Assembly (NCBI GenBank): GCA_951640165.1
Contig: OX621266.1
Location: 2,480,001-2,544,000 of the forward strand
Length of the DNA stretch: 64,000 nt
Direction: 5' to 3'
Source of the DNA: Pseudoips prasinana
Taxonomy: Eukaryota > Arthropoda > Insecta > Lepidoptera > Nolidae
Part shown: piece after piece, positions 52,545 to 63,750 of the stretch
Numbering within the stretch: the stretch's first letter is position 1
How the letters are laid out: every line of letters starts with the position of its first letter
Made by a program: the position numbers and the translations under genes
Notes under the pieces: model-generated
What the model was told of the DNA's origin: nothing
Seen by the model: the letters and a program-made list of their open reading frames with translations, nothing else
The model's database searches: none

Positions 52545-52966
52545 AATTATAATAATATCCTGGGACAATATTCACACACGGCCATCTGATCCCAAACTAA
52601 GCAGAGCTTCTATTATGGAAACCAGATAACTGATATACTACTTTTCTTTTATAAATATATACTTATATAGATAATTTCGATTCGACTGCACGTGTGGCGC
52701 AGCGGCTAAGACAGTCGCCTCGCCGCTTTGTGCCGCGGGTTCGAGTCCGGTGTGTGACAACTATTGCCGAGTGCCGGACAACTATTTATGTAATCCATAA
52801 ATAGTTGTTCTGAGTCTGGATGTAATTTGTGTCCGTCTATTATATGTTTGTAAAGTACCCCGCGATACAGGGTTTAGATTTCCTAGTGCGGGCATTGTTT
52901 TTAAAAATAAATACTCAGATTCAGGACAAACAGACAAGTTCATGCACACAAATAACCAACCCGTCG
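52545..52966 (-). mobile_element. SINE family A, minus, split by SINE family C
   Basis: The left part, aataatatcctgggacaatatt to atagataatt, continues at ~52913 with ctcagattcaggacaaacag. A family C SINE (52680-52912) has been inserted in its body. Confidence 0.85.
52680..52912 (+). mobile_element. SINE family C, plus, inside SINE family A
   Basis: actgcacgtgtggcgcagcgg (A box), gcgggttcgagtccgg (B box), 'ccataaatagttgttctgagtc' body, aaaaataaata tail. Compared with 36223-36424 it has a small insertion around the B-box-proximal body. Confidence 0.88.
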
Positions 52967-54285
52967 AATATAATATAATAATGAGTTTAAAAAACTTAAA
53001 CAACTCTTATCGTTAATTTTTTACGGTTTAAAAAAATATATTTGCTAAGGTACAATTATTATCTTCAACACACTTCTAAATAATTTTAAATCAAAGTTTC
53101 ATCAAAACTGCTATTAACTTAATATTGATTTATTGGTCTTATATAAAATTAAACAACACGTTCTTAATTGCAAACAAGTGTAGTTCAAGTTCTTTATTGC
53201 ATTCATGTGTTACAATACTTACAATTGGTGTTAATGTACATAATTTGTGTCAAACATGAACCCTGTTAGGGTGTTGCAAATATATTTCTTATACCAATCT
53301 TAAATTATATAAAAGGTAAATATAATAACTTTAGACAAATTTAACATTATTAATTACTATGAATACCATTAGTCAATGTGAATTATAAAAAAAAATGTAA
53401 TTTGGATAAATGTCAAATGAGTGTGTTTTCCACCCACTTTACATGGCGAAACTTCGGTAGCACACGCTGATATCGTGACAATAGTAACTTTAACCTTTGC
53501 TCCGCTCAGGGTGTATAGCTTATCGACTTTACTTGCTTATACTTTACTTTGTAACTAATGTAAAACATTTCCTGTAAACTGCAACTGAACAATAGAATAA
53601 ATAAACTCCGATCCAATCACATGCGGAAATCTAAATTTGCATTTGCAAATCTAAACCAGAAATAGAGCGATATTAACATAAGTCATATATGAACATAAGT
53701 CGCCCTTAACCTCTGCGGAAGGTCTACAAATGCAGTTGATTTGAGACGCGATATTATATTTATGTATTATTTCGCTCTTGAAATCTGAACATACAGTGTT
53801 CAATGTCTTGGTAGATCATAGCAAATAATGGAGCGTGTTCTCTCGCGACAAGCTCGTGTTATTCAACCATCGAGATTTACTGGGGTGAGATCATAATTTC
53901 TTTGTGGTTCTTTATTATTTGTGGAGTGTTGTGTGTGTTTGTGTTCTTATTTTGCGCAGTCGATTGCTTGAAATGGACGAACAAAAAGTAATTCAATTAT
54001 TCATTTATTTTATGGAAAACTTACAGCTACATAGAATTTGATGTAACGTTAGGTTAGAAACAGTGAGCCAATTACAAGTTTTCACTTATAGACCCATTAT
54101 ATTATTCAAGTGACACAAACAATGAGTTAATGGCCAACTTACGGATTACCTACGTGGATTACATTACAACATTAACACATTAATGGCATACAGCCCCGTA
54201 AAAATAATTGAGATTTTTACTACAATCTGTTCAGACATAATCGTTGGAATTTTTAAATTTAGAATAAAAACAGCACAGTCTGTTA
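52967..54285. other. No confirmed gene; possible LINE end and mini-exon
   Basis: 53178-53350 (ttctttattgcattcatgtg...) resembles an inverted LINE 3' UTR. 53829-53885 is open from ATG (MERVLSRQARVIQPSRFTG) and ends at a gtgaga donor, with a ttttgcgcag acceptor ~75 bp later, but the next frame closes within four codons. The rest is AT-rich. Confidence 0.4.
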
Positions 54286-54540
54286 ATCACACTAATATTA
54301 TAAAGACGAAAGTTTGTGTGTGTTTGTTACTTCTAGAGCTGGCTGGAGCGATTTTAGTAAAATTTATATACACTAATATTATAAAGGCGAAAGTGTGTAT
54401 GTTTGTTACTTCTTCACGTCTAAACGGCTGGAGAGATTTTAATAAAATTTGGTATGGAGTTAGCTGATATACTGGATTAACACATGGGCTATAATTTATA
54501 AAGTTTATCGCGGGTAAAACCGAGGGGCACAGATAGTCAT
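54286..54540 (-). repeat. gccccgcggttttacccgcg repeat, minus
   Basis: Inverted copy with 'gtttatcgcgggtaaaaccgaggggcacag' at the right. The left portion has two successive 'cactaatattataaagacgaaagt' termini, i.e. one repeat end duplicated. Confidence 0.65.
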
Positions 54541-54854
54541 AAATTATTAAAATTTTCAGTCAGCCATGTGGAACTGACTCGCACTCGAACAGGTATTTAA
54601 TTGAACCCTTAACACATTAATGGATGCCGTAGTTCTTGATGATTTATTTAATGAGTTGGCAGAAATTAAACATACCATTGGAAACTATAGAATGGTATAC
54701 AGGGTTGAATATGGACGACGAAAGATAAGGAGCAGAATAATTTGCCTTTGAATAAGAACAACGTGTAGATCATCGATTTGCAAAATACAATCAAAATATT
54801 GATTTCCCATACAAGAATGTCGCATTGTTTTACAAACTGGTATTTTTATATTCA
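54541..54854. other. No gene seen
   Basis: No repeats or coding features recognised. Confidence 0.5.
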
Positions 54855-54910
54855 CGTAGCCTTTAAAAAAGCGCTTGTAAATAGTCAGAACATGTTTGTA
54901 GTAATATAAT

Positions 54911-55320
54911 CTATATACAACATGTAACGTAATTAACGCACACCCTCAAACATCCCAATTAGAATATTATGTTGTAATCTTAATACATACACTGAATTTT
55001 TAATTTAACATGTATATGCATTGTTATTTATTAAATTAGTTTCTTGGAATAAAGTTTATTTTTCTTTATTTTGTATTGAATGATGGAATTTGTATGAATA
55101 CAAATAAAACTGCGATTATTAAAGTCTTATTACTATGACTTACGGTCCATTTCAATTTGTTTTGACTGTACAGGGTTAATATGACAATAATTTCCGTAGT
55201 TTTAATTATTTTGGAATAAAAAATTACCTGTATTAAAAATGATATAATTCGATTCAGTAAACGATTCTGAACAAACTATTTTCAGGATGTGCGTTAATTA
55301 AGTTACATGTTGTATATTAG
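54911..55320. mobile_element. MITE with ~34-bp inverted repeats
   Basis: tatacaacatgtaacgtaattaacgcaca at the left and the inverted 'gtgcgttaattaagttacatgttgtata' at the right. TA at both edges suggests a Tc1/mariner-type non-autonomous element. About 400 bp, non-coding. Confidence 0.8.
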
Positions 55321-55618
55321 AATCGTAGAAAAGTCAAAACTGTACATTTAATATTTTTTTACAAGGATCGCTGGGGCATAATCTACTATCGATATCGAAG
55401 CCAAAATATAGTTTTAAGATTTTTTGTCTGTTGGTATGTATGTATGTCCGGGCTAAACTCAAAAAGTACTGCATGGATTTACTTCAAATTTTGCATGAAT
55501 ATTACTAAGAGGGCGGGTCAACATATAAGCTACATATTATCACGCTATCACGGATGGGGTAGGAGCTGTGATAATTTATAAAATAAACGCGGGTAAGACC
55601 TCGGGGCACAGCTAGTTA
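55321..55618 (-). repeat. gccccgaggtcttacccgcg repeat, minus
   Basis: Reverse complement of the 16407-16695 type (aaaatatagttttaagattttttgtctgttggta ... cacagctagtt). It lies beside the MITE inside the CR1 3' UTR copy. Confidence 0.7.
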
Positions 55619-55905
55619 AGTACATATAATTATTTCTAGTTACATAGATATTTATGTACACGGATTGTATGAAAACATTTATAAAATTTATTCTAATATA
55701 GTAATGATATTTAGCTATCTTGTCAAAGAGATTATGTTAAAGGTTAATTATCGAAATTTATAGTTTTAGCTATATTATACAACATATTGTCTGAATGGTT
55801 CTGTCTATATTAAGGTACGAATTCAATATTATTATTATGGCGGACCTTGTGTTTATAACGATGGTCGCGCTTTAATGCTACCACCGGATCCATTGCGCCC
55901 CAATT

Positions 55906-56290
55906 TTATTTTATTTGTTTTGTTTAATGATATTTAGATTGCGTTCCTTATATTTCCTGCACGATTTATGTAAAGTATGTTACACCTTATTTATTGAAGT
56001 GAAACGTCTCTACGTACGCTTGACTAGGGGTGTAATGGTGAATGTGTGAAAGGAGTGTTACGGAAGTTGAGAAGGAGACATAAGTAAGTGAAGATAGACA
56101 GTTACGTTTTATGTATACTGGGGCAAGAGAGAGAGGCGTGAGCACACATTTTCTTTCTCTCATAGGCAGTTGGTCACTCGTTTTTTTTAACACGAGTATA
56201 CACAGAAGAATACGCAATAGGTACATTGTTTATATGAAGTAATCAGTTCATCGTGGTTTGCCGTTACGGCGCGCGGCGGCGTATACATTT
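55906..56290. other. No gene seen
   Basis: Open frames on the minus strand (55987-56226) show no domain. Confidence 0.45.
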
Positions 56291-56292
56291 TA

Positions 56293-56450
56293 TTTTTAGG
56301 ATACAGATATTTGTGTGCATGAAAATGTCTGTTTGTCCTGAGTCTGGGTCTAACTATATCTCTATTAGTATCTTTTTAAAAAAGAAAGTGGAATATGTAG
56401 TTTATTATCTGGTTGCCGTAGTAAAAGCTCTGCTTAGTCTACGTCGGATC
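56293..56450 (+). mobile_element. SINE family A body and tail, plus
   Basis: acagatatttgtgtgcatga to aaaagctctgcttagtctac; the head is missing. Confidence 0.7.
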
Positions 56451-56640
56451 TGTGACGAAGCCTGGTTCGGAGTACTTGCTGTTAAGAGACAGAAGCGACA
56501 TGAAAGCGGCTCGGCACCAACCACCGCAAACTTCTCTTGTGAGGCCTGCGGCAGGCTGTGTCACTCTAGCATTGGTTTGTTTAGCCACCAAAAGAAATGT
56601 CTCTCAGACAATGCGCCGTAAATCGTCTGTAACAGACGCA
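56451..56640 (+). pseudogene. LINE ORF2 C-terminal zinc-finger remnant
   Basis: Encodes FSCEACGRLCHSSIGLFSHQ and KKC, the CxxC-x-RxC...GLxSHxxxC finger that ends many RTE-like ORF2 proteins. The preceding VKRQKRHE fits the basic linker. Only ~60 codons remain. Confidence 0.55.
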
Positions 56641-57950
56641 GAGGCCATATATATATTTTTTCTAGAAAATAATTTTTCAGTTAATAATAATACTAACGGG
56701 CTGAACGGGTCAGCATCAAGTTCCATTTGGGTCTCATAATAAGGTTTGTTGTCCTACAAACATCGATTCGACAACTGTTCAAAATCGCAGCTTTTTGCAT
56801 ATTTAAGTAGGTGATTGGCGCCAAGTCTCAATTGCGTATTATTGGACTTAGTAATTGGCGTCAGTATTATTGGAATGGATTGCTTTAATATTAGATATTG
56901 AAGGTTGGAACGCATTTTCACAGTAACTTTATTTAGTTATTGCCACCTGACTATGAGATAGACTATATCTTCCACAGCATACATATATTATCGTATTGGG
57001 TACCGAATAATACTAAATTAAAACAATTATGTTATTTTTTAGCTCCGTACCAGAATAGTACAAAGGCTTAAATTAATTTTAAATATAACTTTAAATACAA
57101 CTTCTTTTTTTTTAAATTGTTTTCGGCCCTGGCTTCTTCGGCCTTATGAGAATGACAAATACAGTATATCAGTGTTGCCAGATGATAGTTTAGATTTATC
57201 TTCAAGCCCTATCTAAAATGCCCCGAAAATTTGGTTTAAACACATAAATAAATAATAAATACAATGATAATGTCTAATTATTTTTCCTTTCTGTATTTTA
57301 GAAATATTTATCAATATATCTGTAGTATTCCTTTGAATACAAATTCCGTGATTTGGTGAATGTGGCATCACTGTCTCGGTTAATACGGAAAAATTAAAAT
57401 GTCATGTAAGTTACGATGGTAAAGTATATTTTTGACTACTTTATTTTTATTTGGCTTATAGTGTAAGTTTTTAGTAAGTCGTCGATTTTGTGGACTTAGC
57501 ATTTGCTAAGCATGCACTTAGAGGGATTCGAAGATTGCTTTATAAATACCGACTTTGACTTAAGTCGAAAGTAAAGTCTGAGCAAATTCTAAGTACGCTC
57601 TATAGATCTCAGCCTAAGTGACATTCGGTTTATAGGTACTTAAGTTTTAGTACGTCTAATACACGACACCCTTGGTGTGCCATGCCAACTTGCACTTGGT
57701 TCATTTCTTTTTGTAAATCTTATTACAGCACCTAAACATAAAATACCAAGTTCCTTCATTCTCTCAGTCGGAAACAATTTTCTTTAGGAAAGTCCTCAGT
57801 AATTATAAGTAAATACAACGATGGTAATGACTCGCCCGAGGCTTGACTCTCACTTAATTACCTTCTGTTTGAGCTCATTTCTGACACCATTCTGAATTTT
57901 GCTTACATAATTATGATAAAGTTTTAAATTATGTTTCGATGCAATTTTTA
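56641..57950. other. No gene seen
   Basis: AT-rich with no coding features. 57440-57640 has several cttaagt/acttaag words that could be a decayed foldback. Confidence 0.45.
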
Positions 57951-57951
57951 T

Positions 57952-58035
57952 TAAAAGCATTTATTTTTAAGTCAAAAGCGTAAATGAAGAACATGTGTTC
58001 ATTTGTAGGCTTTTGACTTAGAAATGAATGCGTTT
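57952..58035. repeat. Imperfect hairpin repeat
   Basis: aagcatttatttttaagtcaaaagc..taaatgaa pairs with ttcattt..ggcttttgacttagaaatgaatgc across the loop gaacatgtg. About 35-bp arms with several mismatches. Confidence 0.7.
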
Positions 58036-58085
58036 CCAGCCCGCAGCTAGTTTCAGTTTTACATACGATTTTTATGATACGGATT

Positions 58086-58326
58086 GACGGTCACCGTAGC
58101 TTAGTTGGTAGTGCTCCTGCCTACGAAACTGGTGGTCCTGGGTTCGAATCCCGGTAAGTGCAAATATTTGTGTGATGAGCACGAATATTTGTTTCCGAGT
58201 CATGGATGTTTTTTTATGTATATAAGTATTTATCTATCTATATAAGTATGTATATCATCACCTGGTACCCATAGTACAAGCTTTGCTTAGTTTGGGGCTA
58301 GGATGATCTGTGTTACATTGTCCCTT
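58086..58326 (+). mobile_element. SINE family B, plus
   Basis: Head acggtcaccgtagcttagttgg, B box gggttcgaatcccgg, same body and tail as 34946-35203 with a few substitutions. Confidence 0.9.
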
Positions 58327-58454
58327 TATTTATTTTTTTTATATTTAATGATACAGTACTTATAATATTAAATACTTCGGAATTGATCTAAATGCACATT
58401 TTATTAGAAAAAAGTACATTTTACAAAGTCACATTTGAAATGTAGGTATATGTG

Positions 58455-58745
58455 AAATAGTTTTTGAGTTATGAGGGTATCAAAAGTGCCTCCAAATGGG
58501 TGCTGTAATATTACACACGGCCCTGCTCGCCAGTTCTGTTAGCTTGAAGTGGTCCTGGCACGCTTCCGCGTATATAAGGGCTAAGGTGTGCCGAAGCAAA
58601 GAAAACATGTCTAGGTGGGATTGTCCAGCAACCCCAAAATGGACTGTATTTGTGGAGCGTCGGTCCAATCCATGGCCCGCCTAACTTCGCACCCCGCCTT
58701 CCCTGCCACATGCCAATCAGTGTGGCCATGTTCTGGGCCACGAAA
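58455..58745. repeat. Dispersed repeat (cf. 39838-40035)
   Basis: gcctccaaatgggtgctgta, taatattacacacgg and cctgctcgccag align with 39880-39930. Open frames on both strands here (60-76 codons) overlap one another and carry no domain. Confidence 0.5.
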
Positions 58746-59108
58746 ATTTAATGAGTTTGCCATCGAAACGCTTACAAGAAGACGGCATATATCATAATAT
58801 TTAACTTGGCTCTCTTGGATCTTTTTTATGGTTTTTAATTTTAACTAAAAATTATATTCCTTAAAAGATACCAGTACTAACATGCAGTTTTGATTAATTT
58901 TGGTTATTCATAACACTCTTACAAAACAAAACTTCTGTGGCATTTCTAATTATTATTATGAGAAGTATATAATATTATATTGATTGCTTGATAGTGGTGT
59001 ATTAATTCAAAATTCAGGATATTATAAAATTGGTTCTTCCTTTCACATACTCGAAAGACACCTCAGATATCGGCGCTATACTTGATGTATTTGTAGTGTC
59101 TGATTACC
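58746..59108. other. No gene seen
   Basis: AT-rich. Confidence 0.5.
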
Positions 59109-59109
59109 G

Positions 59110-59160
59110 CCCCATATAATATAATAACCTGGGACATTATTCACACAAGACCATCTCATA
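59110..59160 (-). mobile_element. SINE tail fragment, minus
   Basis: aataataacctgggacatta then ttcacacaagaccatct is the reverse complement of the family A tail. Confidence 0.6.
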
Positions 59161-59164
59161 GTTA

Positions 59165-59383
59165 AATAAATAAAATAAAAAAGGTTTTGATTCACGTAGA
59201 CTTGAGCGCTTGTAAATAGTCAGAACATGTTTGTAGTAATATAGTTGTATACATTATTATTTCTAGTAACATAGATATTTAGGTACACATGTATGAACAC
59301 ATTTATAAAATTTATTTTATTATAGCATTGATATTTAGCTAGCTTGTATCAAGTTATTGTCAAGAGATTATGTTTAATTTTTT
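59165..59383 (-). mobile_element. CR1-like LINE 3' UTR copy, minus, cut by LINE copy 2
   Basis: ttcacgtagacttgagcgct through 'gtcaagagattatgtttaatt' corresponds to ~12710-12920 inverted. The sequence stops where LINE copy 2 begins; the other half should lie beyond its 3' end, outside the window. Confidence 0.85.
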
Positions 59384-59569
59384 TTTGCTTGTGGGTAGTT
59401 CAAGTGCCAACACCAAAAAATTGTGCTCTGTTATTTATTTAAATTTAAATATCTTACTTACATTTAATTATGTTTAATTAGTGGTATACTTAATCTATAA
59501 CCTCTACTGCACTCACTAAAAACAACATTCTCCTGTTAACACTCACTTTCACCATAACAACAATAGAAG

Positions 59570-60346
59570 ATGGATGTATACACCAAGCTCTCTGAACAAA
59601 TGGAAGAGATGTCTAAATCATTAAACAGCAGGATGGCCCAACATGAGATTGAACTGAAGGCTGCAGTAAGCTCTGAAGTTCCTCACAAAACACTTGCAAG
59701 TTTGTCACGGGAGTTTACAGACTTCAAAACCTTTGTCTGTAAGACACTTGATGCATTGAGGAGTCAAGTTGAACTTTTGAGTTTGGGGCTGGACCGTCAC
59801 GAAATGGCGTCTCGTAGGAAGGTGTTGCTGCTACACGGTGTTACTGAAGATGAGGATCCGTTGCCCACAGCCTTGAGTATTTTTACTGACAAGATGCAAC
59901 TGGCCGAACTAACTTCTACTGATATAGCTGTCTGTCATCGCCTCGGAGCCAATAAGAGCAAGCCTCGGCCTGTCCTGATCCGCTTTCACCAGTACACACG
60001 GAGGAGTGAAGTTTGGAACGCCAAAACCATGCTGAAGGGTTCGGGTTATACACTCTCGGAGTTCCTGACAAAACCACGTCACAAAGTCTTTATGGATGCG
60101 CGCAGAAGTTATGGCCAAAAACAGGTCTGGACATCAGCAGGTATTATCATAATCCAGCTAGCAGGCCAATCGAAGCGGAAAATCGAGACTAGTAGTCAAC
60201 TTCGTGCTCTCCTGGCTGAGTTTCCGGCCACGCAGCCACTAGCGTGCGATGCTGCTAAGGGAGCCGAAAAGGGAAAGTCTCTGCAAGACACCGGCAAAGG
60301 TGCAAACACTTCCACAGCTACGAGGTCTCGCAGGCCGGCGAAATAA
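59570..60346 (+). CDS. LINE ORF1: L1-ORF1p-like RNA-binding protein
   Basis: 258 aa, intact. Heptad-rich N-terminus (~1-90, e.g. LSREFTDFKTFVCKTLDALR), RRM-like core (RRKVLLLHGVTEDED, VCHRLGANKSKPRPVLIRFH), C-terminal domain (MLKGSGYTLSEFLTKPRHKVF, VWTSAGIIII), basic tail (TATRSRRPAK). Homologous to 14567-15319 along its length, with the 8-residue block LKGSG.TLSEFLTK almost unchanged. The ATG at 59570 aligns with the start of the homologue. Confidence 0.88.
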   Translation: MDVYTKLSEQMEEMSKSLNSRMAQHEIELKAAVSSEVPHKTLASLSREFTDFKTFVCKTLDALRSQVELLSLGLDRHEMASRRKVLLLHGVTEDEDPLPTALSIFTDKMQLAELTSTDIAVCHRLGANKSKPRPVLIRFHQYTRRSEVWNAKTMLKGSGYTLSEFLTKPRHKVFMDARRSYGQKQVWTSAGIIIIQLAGQSKRKIETSSQLRALLAEFPATQPLACDAAKGAEKGKSLQDTGKGANTSTATRSRRPAK

Positions 60347-60792
60347 AATCTTCTGAGGTAGCTGTATTCCGACAATGTTTTGTACTACATTAATTAGTAG
60401 CATTATATAGTATGTTCATTCTCATTTTATCACGTTAATATTGTACTCTTACTGTAATTTGACGGTATTTAAGATTTGTATACAAATAACTCGGAGGTAA
60501 ATAATTATGCGTTCCGTGTAGAAATAACAATTATGACATTGACATTCTAACAATTTTGTTTCATCGAATGTCAATCACACCCCGCAAGACTGCGGCTTTT
60601 GGCGCCTATCGTTACGGATGAAACGTGGTATGACTGCACTGGTTGTCTAATATTTAGTTGTTTGGTTTTATTTTTATATATTTTTTTAGTATAAGGAGTG
60701 TGTAGGGGTTATTATTATGTTTAGTTGTATTTTGTTTTATATTTGTTATTTTATTACTCATTTATAGTATTGCTATTATTATTTAGTTTATT
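60347..60792 (+). other. ORF1-ORF2 spacer of LINE copy 2
   Basis: 446 bp of AT-rich, T-rich DNA, non-coding in the relevant frames. Confidence 0.75.
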
Positions 60793-63750
60793 ATGTCTGC
60801 CGGTAGCGATTGCGACGATTTTCTTTCATGCTCTTCTTCCTCTACGTCTGAACACTATGCTAGTGCTTTTAGTGATGATGAATCACTTCAACTGCGCGAC
60901 CAGCTCTATTCACATCTTTCGTTTTCGTCATCTAAATGTTTTAATGCGGTACACATAAATGCTCAAAGCATTCACGCTCATTACCCTGACCTTCTGTCAT
61001 CTTTTGACTCTGACCTCATTCATGCTATTCTTGTTTCTGAAACATTTCTTAAACCAGCACTTCCTTCGAAACAATATGCTATACCTGGCTATAAGCTAGT
61101 GCGCAATGACAGAACTGGAAAGGGGTGTGGTGGAGTGGCTATCTATTTACGCATGGATTTGAAGCATAAGGTGGTCGACAAGTCTCCAAGTGATTATTCA
61201 AAATTTGCCGAAAATCTATTTATCGAGATTGCCGTAAATCATTCGAAAATGCTTTTGGGGGTGTATTATAGTCCATCATGTCATATCGATTACTTCTCTT
61301 CTTTCGAATCTAAACTGGAAAATCTTGCACCCCAATATGATAACATAATAATCCTTGGAGACTTTAACACCTGTTTACTTAAGGGTGATGCACGGAGTCG
61401 TAAGCTTCTTTCTTTGATTTCTTCGGTCAACATGCACATCCTACCACTGGAAGCTACACATCATGCTCCTCACAGTTCTCCTTCTCTTTTAGATTTAATA
61501 ATTGTATCCGACCTATCTAAAGTATCTTCTCATGGCCAGTTGCCGGCCTCCTTTTCCTATCATGATCTTGTATATCTATCATACAAAATTCGCTGCCCTC
61601 GACGTAAGTCTCAATTTGTCTTCATACGCAGCTTCAAAAATATTGTCCTGGACCGTTTGAGGGAGGATGCGGGCAGTATTGACTGGTCTCCTGTTTACGA
61701 CTGTAACGACTTGGACACAAAAGTTGCCACATTTACACGCTTAATTTTAAATTTATATAATTACCATGCTCCGATTAAAAAAGTGAAAGTTAAACATGTA
61801 CCGGCACCATGGCTGTCGGATGAAATAAAAAAACTTATGTCTAAGCGCGACAAGGCCAAAAGACGCTATAGAAAGGTTGCTTCGAATGAGAACTGGGACG
61901 TATATAAAAAGCTCCGAAATCGCTGCAGTCGTATGTGTCGAGATGCTAAAAGACGCCACATACATAACTCGATTAATAATCTCAGCACTACAAAAGTATG
62001 GCATTTCCTAAAATCACTTGGTGTTGGCAATAGTGAAAATGGCAGTGTTACAGCTGTTGATCTCAATGCCCTCAACACTTACTTTTCACAGCCACCAGTC
62101 GCATTGGATGCCACCACCAAATCTTCAACTCTTAGATACCTCTCTAACCTTTCAATGCCAGATTGTACTTCTTTCTCTTTTACAGCAGTTACTGAGCGAG
62201 ATATCAAAAACTCCTTCCGATCTATATCCTCCAAAGCTGTAGGAGTTGACGGGCTCCAGCTACAGATGATCTCCCTTATCCTAGAGGAACTTGCTCCTAT
62301 CATAACTCACCTTATTAACTTCTCCCTGGAGACAAGTTCCTTCCCTTCTATTTGGAAAAAAGCCCTTATTCTACCGCTTCCTAAATCTGCCAATCCTTCT
62401 TCCTTATCCCAGTACCGACCAATTTCTATCCTTCCCATCCTATCTAAAGTCCTCGAAAGTGTTGTAAACAAGCAACTCTCTCGGTATCTCTCTTCCGAAG
62501 GCCTGCTGAGCCCCTTCCAATCAGGTTTCCGACCTGGCCATAGCACTGCTACAGCTCTGGTCAAAATAACAGATGACATCCGATTGGCCATGGAGCGGAA
62601 ATCACTAACGGTAATGGTGTTACTGGATTTCAGCAGCGCTTTTAATTCAGTTGACTTTGACATCCTTCTCGGTATCCTGTCCTCTCTAAATATCTCATCT
62701 TCAGTAATTGTGTGGTTTGACTCTTATCTTCGAGGGCGCTCGCAGTCGGTACGTCACGACGAGGCTACCTCCGAGTGGTGTAATCTTACTGCAGGTGTTC
62801 CTCAAGGTGGCATACTCTCTCCTCTTCTCTTCTCGGTATTTATCAATGCTATTACCAAAATTATCTCTTCTAATTACCATCTTTACGCAGACGACTTGCA
62901 GCTTTATCGTCACTTTAAAGTGGAGGATTTTAGTTTAGCCATAGCTGCCATCAATAGTGATCTTGGTAACATTAGCGATTGGGCCAAAAGCTTTGGCCTT
63001 CTGGTAAACCCATCTAAGTCACAAGCTCTCATTATTGGTGGCCAGTATATGCTTAACATGATAGCACATATATGTCCACCTCCAGTAATCTACAATGACG
63101 TTCCCATAACTTATTCCAAATGCGCCAAGAACCTCGGAATATTTATTGACTGCACATTGTCATGGTCCGAACACGTTGCAGAAGTAAGCAGGAGAGTATA
63201 CTGTTCATTTCAGTCCCTAAAACGGCTACAGAAATTCTTGCCTTTTCGCACTAAAATCTACCTTGCTCAAACACTTCTACTTCCTCTTCTTGACTATGCC
63301 GATGTCTGTTTCCTGGATGCAAATGAAGAACTTCTCAACAAGCTCGAACGTCTACAGAATTTATGTATCCGATTCATTTACGGCCTCCGAAAGTATGACC
63401 ACGTGTCCGAATTTCGGTCGCAGTTGAATTGGCTACCTATTCGGAGACGTCGAGATTGTCATATTCTGTCATTCCTCTATTCTATCCTTCATAACTCCAA
63501 TGCTCCCACATATCTCCGTGAACGCTTTGAGTATTTAGTCCCGCGAGAAAAAATCTGCCGTTCAACCACTTCACTTCTTCTTCGAATGTCTTCTCACTCC
63601 TCAAGCCGGTATGACGGCTCATTTACTGTTCAGGCAGTGCGTTTGTGGAATGCTCTTCCTCATTCAATTCGCGCTACAACATCTCTTGACGTGTTTAAGA
63701 GAAAAATAAAAGAACACTTTTTACAATCAACTAAGCAGGCAGACAGCTAA
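60793..63750 (+). CDS. LINE ORF2: endonuclease-reverse transcriptase
   Basis: 985 aa, no stops. Endonuclease: VHINAQS (~55), LVSETF, YYSPS, LGDFNTCLL (~195), SLLDLIIV and SYHD (H257). RT: YRPISILPILSKVLE, FQSGFRPGHSTATALV, LLDFSSAFNSV, GVPQGGILSPLLFSVFIN, YADD (~698). C-terminal block: LLDYADVCFLD, RKYDHVSEFRSQLNWLPIRRR, AVRLWNALPHSIR. Unlike copy 1 it keeps the catalytic-type His of the endonuclease. With an open ORF1 467 bp or less upstream, it is a plausible source copy. Confidence 0.92.
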   Translation: MSAGSDCDDFLSCSSSSTSEHYASAFSDDESLQLRDQLYSHLSFSSSKCFNAVHINAQSIHAHYPDLLSSFDSDLIHAILVSETFLKPALPSKQYAIPGYKLVRNDRTGKGCGGVAIYLRMDLKHKVVDKSPSDYSKFAENLFIEIAVNHSKMLLGVYYSPSCHIDYFSSFESKLENLAPQYDNIIILGDFNTCLLKGDARSRKLLSLISSVNMHILPLEATHHAPHSSPSLLDLIIVSDLSKVSSHGQLPASFSYHDLVYLSYKIRCPRRKSQFVFIRSFKNIVLDRLREDAGSIDWSPVYDCNDLDTKVATFTRLILNLYNYHAPIKKVKVKHVPAPWLSDEIKKLMSKRDKAKRRYRKVASNENWDVYKKLRNRCSRMCRDAKRRHIHNSINNLSTTKVWHFLKSLGVGNSENGSVTAVDLNALNTYFSQPPVALDATTKSSTLRYLSNLSMPDCTSFSFTAVTERDIKNSFRSISSKAVGVDGLQLQMISLILEELAPIITHLINFSLETSSFPSIWKKALILPLPKSANPSSLSQYRPISILPILSKVLESVVNKQLSRYLSSEGLLSPFQSGFRPGHSTATALVKITDDIRLAMERKSLTVMVLLDFSSAFNSVDFDILLGILSSLNISSSVIVWFDSYLRGRSQSVRHDEATSEWCNLTAGVPQGGILSPLLFSVFINAITKIISSNYHLYADDLQLYRHFKVEDFSLAIAAINSDLGNISDWAKSFGLLVNPSKSQALIIGGQYMLNMIAHICPPPVIYNDVPITYSKCAKNLGIFIDCTLSWSEHVAEVSRRVYCSFQSLKRLQKFLPFRTKIYLAQTLLLPLLDYADVCFLDANEELLNKLERLQNLCIRFIYGLRKYDHVSEFRSQLNWLPIRRRRDCHILSFLYSILHNSNAPTYLRERFEYLVPREKICRSTTSLLLRMSSHSSSRYDGSFTVQAVRLWNALPHSIRATTSLDVFKRKIKEHFLQSTKQADS

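Larger units (their letters stand above)
54855..55905 (-). mobile_element. CR1-like LINE 3' UTR copy, minus, split by two insertions
   Basis: 54855-54910 (cacgtagcctttaaaaaagc...) and 55619-55905 (acatataattatttctagtt ... ccggatccattgcgccccaa) are the two parts of one 3' UTR copy. Between them lie a MITE and a dispersed repeat. Confidence 0.82.

Noticed and set aside
58480..58797. Overlapping open frames on both strands
   Set aside because: They sit in a repeat shared with 39838-40035 and are mutually exclusive, with no domain.
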